Part shown: positions 1 through 5,105 of the stretch, in pieces
How the letters are laid out: the number at the start of each line of letters is the position of its first letter
How positions within the stretch are numbered: position 1 is the stretch's first letter
Position numbers and translations under genes: made by a program
Notes under the pieces: generated by a model
The model's input: only the letters and a program-made list of their open reading frames with translations
Told to the model about the DNA's origin: nothing
Databases searched by the model: none
From: Bacteroidales bacterium
GTDB taxonomy: Bacteria > Bacteroidota > Bacteroidia > Bacteroidales > GCA-2748055
Reading direction: 5' to 3'
DNA: 5,105 nucleotides
Assembly: GCA_024763595.1 (NCBI GenBank)
Contig: JANTFK010000292.1
Coordinates: 1-5,105 of the forward strand

Positions 1-36
1 ATATACGGTGTTGGTTACAAATTCTCCGATGAATGA
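1..36 (+). CDS. Response regulator, OmpR/PhoB family, C-terminal end only (partial)
   Basis: Frame 1 reads IYGVGYKFSDE and then TGA at 34-36. The GVGYKF segment is the usual last strand of the winged-helix DNA-binding domain in OmpR/PhoB-type response regulators (compare RGVGYRF), so these 11 codons are the end of such a gene; the receiver domain and the recognition helix lie outside the window. The stop codon overlaps the start of the histidine kinase gene in an ATGA arrangement, which is typical of a translationally coupled regulator-sensor pair. Family assignment rests on this short tail plus the adjacent kinase. The subfamily cannot be told. Confidence 0.85.
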   Translation: MYGVGYKFSDE

Positions 37-1298
37 AACTACTCACAAAAACCACCATATATATTGCCACCCTCTCTCTCTTCCTTTTTTTCCTGATGGG
101 AATTATTTTTTACCAGGTATTAAAAACAATGAGTATTCGTGACCTGAACCGGGAGATGAAAGAGATGAAGGCGCCGGTGGAAAAGAACTTTCCCGTCATA
201 TGGGAACAGGGCATCAACCGTCTTCCCGGTATCGATTCCCTGGCCATTATAAAAATGAATAATACCCCGGGGGGGCTCCATGCTTTCAGGGATACGTTAT
301 TGTTTGATTCAGATGCAAAACAATATTTAACCTTTCACATCTATTCATTCCTGGTATCTGATGCTGAGGATCTCTACCAGGTCGATTTGTTCAAATCTAC
401 AACACCTACCGATAAGCTGGTCGAGCGGGTAACATTAATGATGACACTCATGGTCCTCCTGTTTCTTGCCGGGATCTTTATTCTGAACCGTTTTATATTT
501 ACCAATTTGTGGAAAGACTTTTTTCAAGCGCTGGATAAGCTGAAAAGATTCAATGCCGAAGAAGGTGCAATGAAAGCGCGGGTATCGGATATTCAGGAGT
601 TTAATGAACTGAACCTGGTTCTGGAAAATATTACGGAAAGGCTATCCAATGACTATAAGGAGCTGAAGGAGCATACGGATAATACCACCCATGAAATACA
701 AACCCCACTTGCCATTATCAAATCCAGGACTGAACTGCTGCTTCAATCGGAGAACTTACAGAAAGCCGACATGGAGCTTATCCGGGATATCTATAAAAGC
801 GCTGATCACTTATCACGTTTAAACTCAACGCTGGCACTTATTACGCGAATTGAAAACCAGCAGTACAAAGAGAAATCCGACGTCAACTTTACTGCATTGG
901 TTGACAGGCAGCTGGAAATGTTGCGGGAATTAATTGGATTGAGAAACATACAGGTCCGTAAAAAATTGTCCGGACAGGAGATCAATGTGAATATGGACCA
1001 GGGACTGGCTGATGTCTGTATTATCAATCTTTTGAAAAATGCAATCAACCATAATATTGACGGGGGGTTTATTGAGATTGAACTATCAGATAACAGTTTA
1101 ATTGTAAGTAACAGCGGTGATGAGCTACCTGTGGCTTCCGGTAAACTTTTTGATCGCTTTTACAGGGGTTCAAAAAACCCTGACAGTCTGGGACTGGGAT
1201 TGCCCCTTGTTCAGGAAATATGCAAATTCTACGGATTTACCATCACCCATGCGTTTAAAGATGGCCGGCATACTTTCACACTCACTTTTGGTGCCTGA
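33..1298 (+). CDS. Membrane sensor histidine kinase of a two-component system
   Basis: A 421-residue HisKA/HATPase_c kinase that should autophosphorylate in response to an envelope signal and pass the phosphate to the response regulator encoded just upstream. A first membrane helix spans about residues 8-29, an extracytoplasmic sensor of about 100 residues follows, and a second helix spans about 134-156. The H-box is HEIQTPL with phospho-acceptor His220; the N-box is INLLKNAINHN with Asn336; the F-box is KLFDRFYRG (371-379); the G2 box is GLGLPLV (387-393). In the G1 box the usual DNG reads NSG (360-362), with Asn for the ATP-contacting Asp. The start is fixed because an in-frame TGA (30-32) lies directly before the ATG. 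The sensor region matches no domain I recognise, so the ligand is unknown. Its position beside receptor and permease genes suggests, but does not prove, that it senses the imported compound, iron or haem. Confidence 0.95.
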   Translation: MKLLTKTTIYIATLSLFLFFLMGIIFYQVLKTMSIRDLNREMKEMKAPVEKNFPVIWEQGINRLPGIDSLAIIKMNNTPGGLHAFRDTLLFDSDAKQYLTFHIYSFLVSDAEDLYQVDLFKSTTPTDKLVERVTLMMTLMVLLFLAGIFILNRFIFTNLWKDFFQALDKLKRFNAEEGAMKARVSDIQEFNELNLVLENITERLSNDYKELKEHTDNTTHEIQTPLAIIKSRTELLLQSENLQKADMELIRDIYKSADHLSRLNSTLALITRIENQQYKEKSDVNFTALVDRQLEMLRELIGLRNIQVRKKLSGQEINVNMDQGLADVCIINLLKNAINHNIDGGFIEIELSDNSLIVSNSGDELPVASGKLFDRFYRGSKNPDSLGLGLPLVQEICKFYGFTITHAFKDGRHTFTLTFGA

Positions 1299-1303
1299 AC
1301 CAA

Positions 1304-1338
1304 CCATTTCATCCCCTTCGAAATCCATATTCAATCTT
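1304..1338 (+). promoter_or_regulatory. Three loosely repeated half-sites, possible response-regulator site
   Basis: Directly after the kinase stop codon the related blocks TTTCATCC (1307-1314), CGAAATCC (1319-1326) and TTCAATCTT (1330-1338) recur at spacings of 11-12 bp, with their shared ATC cores on the same DNA face. OmpR/PhoB-type regulators bind head-to-tail half-sites at about this period, so autoregulation or control of the downstream receptor is conceivable. The copies are degenerate and the reading was made by eye; chance is a real alternative. Confidence 0.3.
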
Positions 1339-1359
1339 AATTAACCTGTAACAGATTAG

Positions 1360-1372
1360 ATATCAATGATAT
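1360..1372. repeat. 13-bp palindrome, ATATCA-A-TGATAT
   Basis: A perfect inverted repeat with two 6-bp arms around one central A, in the noncoding region between the kinase and receptor genes and about 100 bp before the receptor start. A 6-1-6 symmetry fits a dimeric repressor and has faint similarity to a Fur box, but the match to the Fur consensus is poor. The arms are AT-rich, so a chance occurrence is possible. There is no T-tract after it and the arms are too weak for a terminator. Confidence 0.3.
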
Positions 1373-1387
1373 AAAGCGTCTTCGCAC

Positions 1388-1419
1388 TTTGCCGGTGCTG
1401 TGGTTGTCAAATATCTTCA
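1388..1419 (+). promoter_or_regulatory. Possible Bacteroidota-type promoter for the receptor operon
   Basis: TTTG at 1388-1391 is followed after 20 bp by TATCTTCA (1412-1419). The known Bacteroidota promoter pattern is TTTG, 19-21 bp, TAnnTTTG. The upstream element is exact and the spacing right, but the downstream element matches only four of its six fixed positions. Transcription would start near 1426 and leave a leader of about 48 nt before the receptor ATG. The downstream element lies within the first copy of the 11-bp-period direct repeat, so a protein bound there would touch the promoter. Confidence 0.35.
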
Positions 1420-1429
1420 GAATATCTTC
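1410..1429 (+). promoter_or_regulatory. Exact 9-bp direct repeat with 11-bp period, candidate operator
   Basis: AATATCTTC occurs at 1410-1418 and again at 1421-1429, separated by AG, giving an exact head-to-tail repeat with an 11-bp period 44 bp before the receptor start codon. This is the geometry bound by dimers of OmpR/PhoB-family regulators, and the gene for such a regulator ends at position 36. Assignment to that regulator is inference. The site overlaps the possible downstream promoter element, which would favour repression; if the true promoter lies a little further downstream it would suit activation. Confidence 0.45.
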
Positions 1430-1473
1430 CAAATTGACTTTTAGTTTCACAGCAGTTTAAAATCAAATCGCTT

Positions 1474-3588
1474 ATGAAACGGTCTGCATGTTTATTTGTC
1501 TTCATTTTATTTCTTTCCGCTGTGCTGCATGCCCAGTCTCCCGACTCATTAATGATTGACCGGTACGAACTGGAAGGTGTAGTCATATCTGCTGATAAAC
1601 GTGAATCCAGGATCATGGAGGTTCCTGTTTCAGCAACGGCACTATCGGGGTTCGAAGTTGAGAATGAAAGAATCCTTTCCACAACCGACCTCACGGGTCC
1701 CATCCCAAACTTATATATGCCGGATTACGGGTCCAGGCTTACCTCTCCGGTCTATATACGCGGAGTAGGCTCGAGGATCAATGCTCCATCGGTTGGATTT
1801 TATATTGACGAGGTGGCGTTGTTTGAAAAGGCTACATTTAATTTCGATATGTATGATATTCAGCGGATCGAGGTGCTGCGCGGACCTCAGGGTACATTAT
1901 ACGGGAGAAATACCCTGGGAGGAATTGTCCATGTCATCACCAGAGATCCGGACAACCGCCTGGGTGTGAAATTGCTGGGTGAGGCTGGTAATTACGGGCA
2001 TCAGCAATACCAGCTGATGGCTGGAAGTCCCCTGTTGAAAGATAAATTATTCCTGCAGCTCAATGGAAATTTCCGGAAAAGAAACGGTTACCATATTAAT
2101 CAATACAATGCTAAACCGGTCGACCGGCTTAACAGCGGAGGGGGAAGGCTTAAACTCATATTCACCCCCTCACAGAAATCAAAATTCACCTGGCAGTTGT
2201 ATAGCGATCTCAGCGATGAAGGAGGCTATCCATATGCCGTTGTCCCCGAAGTTGATCAAGATCTTGTTATAAATTATGATCATGAAAGCTCGTACAGACG
2301 GGAAATTGTTGGAACTTCCCTGCAGTATGAAAGAAAAGGTTCCCGCATACTGCTCAACAGTATCACGGCATTTCAGGATTTTAAAGGATTCCAGGATATT
2401 GACCAGGATTTTACTCCGGCAGATTTACTGACCGTTACCCAGGATCAGGATCAGCAGTTGATTACCCAGGAAGTGAGGATCAGCAATGGTGACCAGACAG
2501 CAAGAGTCAACTGGCTTGCAGGCACATATGGATTTTACCAGTCGAATTACCAGGAAGTTGGTGTAAGGTATGGAGAGGATGGGATCGCCGTATTCGGGCT
2601 TCCTTACAATACATTCTCCTATATCAAACAGAACGATATGACCAATTATGGGGTGGCGCTCTTCGGGCAAAGTACTGTGCGGGACCTGGCCATAGAGAAG
2701 CTTCACCTGACCCTGGGAGCCAGGGTGGACTATGAGAAAGATGCCCTCGATTATAATTATGACCGCTATATCAACAATGAAGCTTCTCATGCAGAGGATT
2801 TTGTTTCCGCATTTGACTTCTTTGAAATACTCCCGAAAATTGCAATGAAATACCAGTGGTCCGGGAACCAGATGAATTATTTAAGTGTCACAAGGGGATA
2901 CAAAAGCGGGGGATTCAATACAACCTTTGAACGGGAGGAGGACAGGTCCTTTGAGCCTGAATTCAGCTGGAATTATGAGGCCGGATGGAAAGCTTCCCTG
3001 GCAGGCAATAAAGTGCACCTGGGACTGGCCCTTTTTTATATTGACTGGAAGAACCTGCAGGTTTACCAGCCGGTTCCAACCGGCCGCGGATCAATGTTGA
3101 AGAATGCGGCAAGTGCCTACAGCAAAGGTGCCGAGCTGGAAGTCAGTGCCCTTCCGGTGAAAAACTGGAAAGTGTCAGGCAGCATGGGATTCGCTGATGC
3201 AACATTCAGGCAATATTCACCGGATCCGGATGAGTCTCTGAACTATAACGGTAATAAGGTACCGTATGTTCCTGATTTTACCGGGTTTATAACTTCGTCC
3301 TACCGGATTCCCCTGCGGGGAGATCTGTTTCATGAAGTGGCCATATCGATGAACTGGAAACAAATCGGAAGGATATACTGGAACGATGCGAATGAATTTG
3401 ATCAGGATCCCTACGGATTGATGGCAGCCAATATTATGCTGGGATTCTCCGGTTTCAATCTCAGGATCTGGTCGGAAAATATCCTCAACACCTCATACCG
3501 TGCCTTTCAGTTTAAAGCCATCGGAAGGGTATATGCCCAGCCTGGCAGGCCCAGGACAACCGGCATCACCCTGAGCTATCAACTGTAA
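1474..3588 (+). CDS. TonB-dependent outer-membrane receptor, siderophore-receptor type
   Basis: A complete 704-residue outer-membrane transporter driven by TonB/ExbBD. A signal peptide spans residues 1-20, with likely cleavage at LHA|QS. A TonB-box-like LEGVVISA lies at 33-40, the plug at about 45-158 with YIRGVGS (94-100), GFYIDEV (108-114) and RIEVLRGPQGTLYGRNTLGG (131-150), and the barrel fills the rest, including GYKSGGFN (475-482) and YEAGWK (501-506). No N-terminal carboxypeptidase-like domain is present and no SusD gene follows, so it is not a SusC glycan importer. The plug and barrel signatures resemble proteobacterial siderophore-type receptors. The FRAP/NPNL motifs of classical haem receptors are not visible. 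The last residue is Leu where many barrels end in Phe or Trp. An in-frame TGA at 1435-1437 with no ATG in between fixes the start. The ligand is not determined; iron siderophore or tetrapyrrole are the options suggested by the neighbours. Confidence 0.95.
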   Translation: MKRSACLFVFILFLSAVLHAQSPDSLMIDRYELEGVVISADKRESRIMEVPVSATALSGFEVENERILSTTDLTGPIPNLYMPDYGSRLTSPVYIRGVGSRINAPSVGFYIDEVALFEKATFNFDMYDIQRIEVLRGPQGTLYGRNTLGGIVHVITRDPDNRLGVKLLGEAGNYGHQQYQLMAGSPLLKDKLFLQLNGNFRKRNGYHINQYNAKPVDRLNSGGGRLKLIFTPSQKSKFTWQLYSDLSDEGGYPYAVVPEVDQDLVINYDHESSYRREIVGTSLQYERKGSRILLNSITAFQDFKGFQDIDQDFTPADLLTVTQDQDQQLITQEVRISNGDQTARVNWLAGTYGFYQSNYQEVGVRYGEDGIAVFGLPYNTFSYIKQNDMTNYGVALFGQSTVRDLAIEKLHLTLGARVDYEKDALDYNYDRYINNEASHAEDFVSAFDFFEILPKIAMKYQWSGNQMNYLSVTRGYKSGGFNTTFEREEDRSFEPEFSWNYEAGWKASLAGNKVHLGLALFYIDWKNLQVYQPVPTGRGSMLKNAASAYSKGAELEVSALPVKNWKVSGSMGFADATFRQYSPDPDESLNYNGNKVPYVPDFTGFITSSYRIPLRGDLFHEVAISMNWKQIGRIYWNDANEFDQDPYGLMAANIMLGFSGFNLRIWSENILNTSYRAFQFKAIGRVYAQPGRPRTTGITLSYQL

Positions 3589-3621
3589 TCATTTTTACCG
3601 GGCAAAGGGTACGGACAACGC

Positions 3622-4878
3622 ATGAAACCTGTACAAAAATATTCCACGCTGTTAAGCCTGTATGTTGCACAGTCCATACCCATGAGTTTCTTTTCCACCG
3701 TTCTTCCGGTGATCATGCGGATGGAAAATTATTCACTTGAAAGTATCGGGCTCATCCAACTGATGAAGCTCCCCTGGATCCTGAAGTTCTTCTGGTCTCC
3801 CTGGGTTGACAGGAATGCCGGGATGAAACACGGTTATAAGCAGTGGATCATTGCATCAGAGCTGTTTTATGCAGTCGTGATTATTTCCATTGGTTTTTTC
3901 AGCCTGGCTGTGGATTTTAAAACCATCATTGTTCTGATGATCGTGGCATTCTTTCTGTCAGCCACCCAGGATATTGCTTCAGACGCCCTTGCCATTAAGA
4001 TTTTACATAAGAGCCAGCGATCACTGGGAAACAGCATGCAATCCTCGGGCAATTTCCTGGGCACCCTGTTCGGCAGCGGAGTCCTGTTAATGCTTTATGC
4101 CTCGGTGGGGTGGCGGGGACTGATGTTTCTGCTCGGCGGCATTGTACTGGTGGCCCTCCTTCCTCTCATGTTCAATGTTAATAACAGGGAGACACTGGCC
4201 CCGGCGAACATAAAGCCTCCCGGCTGGCGGGATGTGTTTACCTTTTTTCGCCCTGCCATCGTGATCCGGAGAGTGATCTTTTTAATGATCTTTTATTCAG
4301 GGATACTGGGCATTCTGGTCATGTTAAAACCATTTCTTGTTGACCTGGGGTATGAGGTCAGGAAGATCGGCTTTATATCCGGTATTTATGGTACGGCGAT
4401 AGGTGCCGGGTTTGCGTTTCTGTCGGGCTGGATCATGAAGCGTATCGGGAACAGAAGTGCCATTCTGCTGATGGCGTTTTACAGTTTTCTGACGGCCCTG
4501 TTTTTCGCCATCATCCTTGTAAAGAACCCGGTCCCGGTAGTTATTTACACCGGTGTTGCCCTGCTCTGGAGCAGCTATGCGATGTCCACCGTGGTGGTAT
4601 ATACGGTTTCGATGAACCTGGTTCGGCCGGGGAGGGAGGGGACTGACTATTCCATACAGGTTGTGATGACGCATATCAGCGGATTATTGATTGCAGTGGC
4701 CAGTGGTTTCATTGCAGGCAGGTTCGGTTATCACGGACTTTTTAAGCTGGAAGCAACCTGGGCATTTTTGGTAATGATACTGTCCGTATTACTCTACAAG
4801 GAATATGGAGGGAGAGAACTATGGACATACTGGTTTTTAAAAAGAAAAAGGGTAGCATGGAGATTGATCCGCAAATAG
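3622..4878 (+). CDS. MFS permease, AmpG/RhtX/FptX-like, probable inner-membrane importer
   Basis: A 418-residue protein with about 12 hydrophobic helices (near 8-30, 40-60, 73-95, 100-122, 138-160, 164-184, 213-237, 249-271, 278-299, 304-327, 347-367, 372-392). Family marks are KLPWILKFFWSPWVDR (49-64), TQDIASDALAIKIL (115-128) and GTDYSIQ (340-346), which recall the AmpG muropeptide permease and the siderophore permeases RhtX and FptX. E. coli AmpG is longer, with 14 helices; the 12-helix length and the receptor gene 33 bp upstream favour the RhtX/FptX role, bringing the receptor's cargo from periplasm to cytoplasm without an ABC transporter. The start is the first possible one after the receptor stop, which is in the same frame; AAAGGG at 3604-3609 is a weak, rather distant ribosome site. 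The 3' end overlaps hemN. The transporter family is secure, the substrate is not. Confidence 0.9.
   Translation: MKPVQKYSTLLSLYVAQSIPMSFFSTVLPVIMRMENYSLESIGLIQLMKLPWILKFFWSPWVDRNAGMKHGYKQWIIASELFYAVVIISIGFFSLAVDFKTIIVLMIVAFFLSATQDIASDALAIKILHKSQRSLGNSMQSSGNFLGTLFGSGVLLMLYASVGWRGLMFLLGGIVLVALLPLMFNVNNRETLAPANIKPPGWRDVFTFFRPAIVIRRVIFLMIFYSGILGILVMLKPFLVDLGYEVRKIGFISGIYGTAIGAGFAFLSGWIMKRIGNRSAILLMAFYSFLTALFFAIILVKNPVPVVIYTGVALLWSSYAMSTVVVYTVSMNLVRPGREGTDYSIQVVMTHISGLLIAVASGFIAGRFGYHGLFKLEATWAFLVMILSVLLYKEYGGRELWTYWFLKRKRVAWRLIRK
4807..4812 (+). promoter_or_regulatory. Strong Shine-Dalgarno GGAGGG inside the permease gene, before an alternative hemN start
   Basis: GGAGGG lies 8 nt before an ATG at 4821 that is in the hemN frame. 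It is the only strong Shine-Dalgarno match before a start in this window. Starting at 4821 adds MDILVFKKKKGS to HemN and makes the overlap with the permease gene 58 bp; starting at 4857 gives a 22-bp overlap and an N-terminus closer to known HemN proteins. The same bases encode Gly-Gly-Arg in the permease, so the match may be incidental. Confidence 0.4.
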
Positions 4879-5105
4879 TTGAAAGATATAATACACCGGG
4901 GCCCCGGTATACGAGTTATCCTCCTGCCACTGTTTTCCGGGAGAATGTAACACAGGAAGATTATCTTCAGGAGATCAGACGCTCAAACAGGGAAGGCCCC
5001 GGGGGGATTTCACTTTACCTGCACGTTCCTTTTTGTCCCCGTATCTGTTTTTTTTGCGGATGCAATTCGCAACCCGGTAATGACAAAAGTTTGATTGAAA
5101 GATAT
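4857..5105 (+). CDS. hemN: Oxygen-independent coproporphyrinogen III oxidase (HemN), N-terminal part
   Basis: The first 83 codons of a radical-SAM enzyme that decarboxylates two propionates of coproporphyrinogen III to give protoporphyrinogen IX in the cytoplasm without oxygen. RYNTPGPRYTSYPPA (residues 10-24) matches the N-terminal segment of E. coli HemN (KYNYSGPRYTSYPTA). SLYLHVPFC is followed by the iron-sulfur motif, with Cys60, Cys64 and Cys67 forming CxxxCxxC, and Cys69 and Asn70 in FCGCN. The extra Cys69 and Tyr54 separate true HemN from the haem chaperone HemW, which has a YCDF-type sequence there. The gene overlaps the permease end by 22 bp, which suggests translational coupling. 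An in-frame ATG at 4821 with a good Shine-Dalgarno is an alternative start. Roughly four fifths of the protein, including the C-terminal domain, lies past the right edge. Confidence 0.93.
   Translation, partial: MEIDPQIVERYNTPGPRYTSYPPATVFRENVTQEDYLQEIRRSNREGPGGISLYLHVPFCPRICFFCGCNSQPGNDKSLIERY
4895..4908. repeat. 14-bp perfect GC-rich palindrome in the hemN 5' coding region
   Basis: ACCGGGGCCCCGGT is fully self-complementary and lies 38 nt after the hemN ATG and 16 nt after the permease stop codon. As RNA it could fold a 5-bp ACCGG/CCGGT stem with a GGCC loop. It encodes part of the conserved Thr-Pro-Gly-Pro-Arg-Tyr segment, so codon choice for Pro and Gly may explain it. No U-tract follows, so it is not a terminator. 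Confidence 0.35.

Noticed and set aside
1384..1398. GCAC-TTTGCCG-GTGC hairpin as a terminator after the kinase gene
   Set aside because: The stem has only 4 bp and no T-tract follows.
1434..1462. TTGACT, 17 bp, TTAAAA resembling an E. coli sigma-70 promoter before the receptor
   Set aside because: It would start transcription within a few bases of the ATG, the -10 match is poor, and Bacteroidota use a different promoter pattern.
1407..1703. Open frame on the minus strand across the receptor 5' end and the intergenic region
   Set aside because: Its translation has no recognisable motif or signal, it lies mostly antisense to the receptor signal peptide and plug, and no promoter or ribosome site supports it. 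The other minus-strand frames (806-1048, 2425-2790, 3867-4064, 4324-4674) are rejected for the same reason.
2371..2460. Gln-Asp-rich repetitive stretch in the receptor (about residues 300-328)
   Set aside because: It looks like an ordinary low-complexity barrel loop with irregular spacing, not a tandem repeat domain; similar loops occur in related receptors.
3586..3622. Receptor and permease are in the same frame, separated by one TAA and 11 sense codons, hinting at a readthrough fusion
   Set aside because: One in three adjacent genes share a frame by chance. The receptor ends in a normal final barrel strand and the permease has its own ATG, so two proteins are expected.
3622..4878. Annotation of the permease as AmpG (muropeptide recycling)
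   Set aside because: The family marks are shared, but the protein is shorter with about 12 helices instead of 14, and its neighbours are a TonB receptor and hemN rather than cell-wall recycling genes. It cannot be fully excluded.

Overview
The window looks like a stretch of a Bacteroidota (Bacteroidetes) chromosome, cut off at both ends. The phylum is inferred from three things: an H-box written HEIQTPLAII in the histidine kinase, near absence of Shine-Dalgarno sequences before three of the four visible starts, and a possible TTTG / TAnnTTTG-like promoter. GC content looks moderate by eye. All genes read on the + strand, and I found no RNA gene, insertion sequence, CRISPR array or convincing terminator.

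Layout: (1) The last 11 codons of an OmpR/PhoB-type response regulator (1-36) overlap, by ATGA, a complete membrane histidine kinase (33-1298). (2) A 175-bp intergenic region (1299-1473) is rich in short ordered repeats: an exact 9-bp direct repeat with an 11-bp period, a looser set of three half-sites at 11-12-bp spacing, a 13-bp palindrome and a possible promoter. (3) A complete TonB-dependent outer-membrane receptor (1474-3588) is followed after 33 bp by a complete 12-helix major facilitator permease of the AmpG/RhtX/FptX type (3622-4878). (4) The permease gene overlaps the 5' end of hemN, the oxygen-independent coproporphyrinogen III oxidase, which runs off the right edge (4857-5105 and beyond; an alternative start at 4821 has a strong Shine-Dalgarno sequence).

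The receptor, permease and hemN probably form one transcription unit, with the two-component system next door as a plausible regulator. Receptor plus RhtX/FptX-like permease is a known minimal route for importing a ferric siderophore (pyochelin, rhizobactin 1021). A haem-biosynthesis enzyme translationally tied to that pair is the unusual part. Two explanations fit: co-regulation of iron import with haem synthesis, or a tetrapyrrole-salvage route in which receptor and permease import a porphyrin precursor that HemN and downstream enzymes finish. The sequence does not decide between them. Gene content downstream and the presence or absence of early haem genes elsewhere in the genome would.
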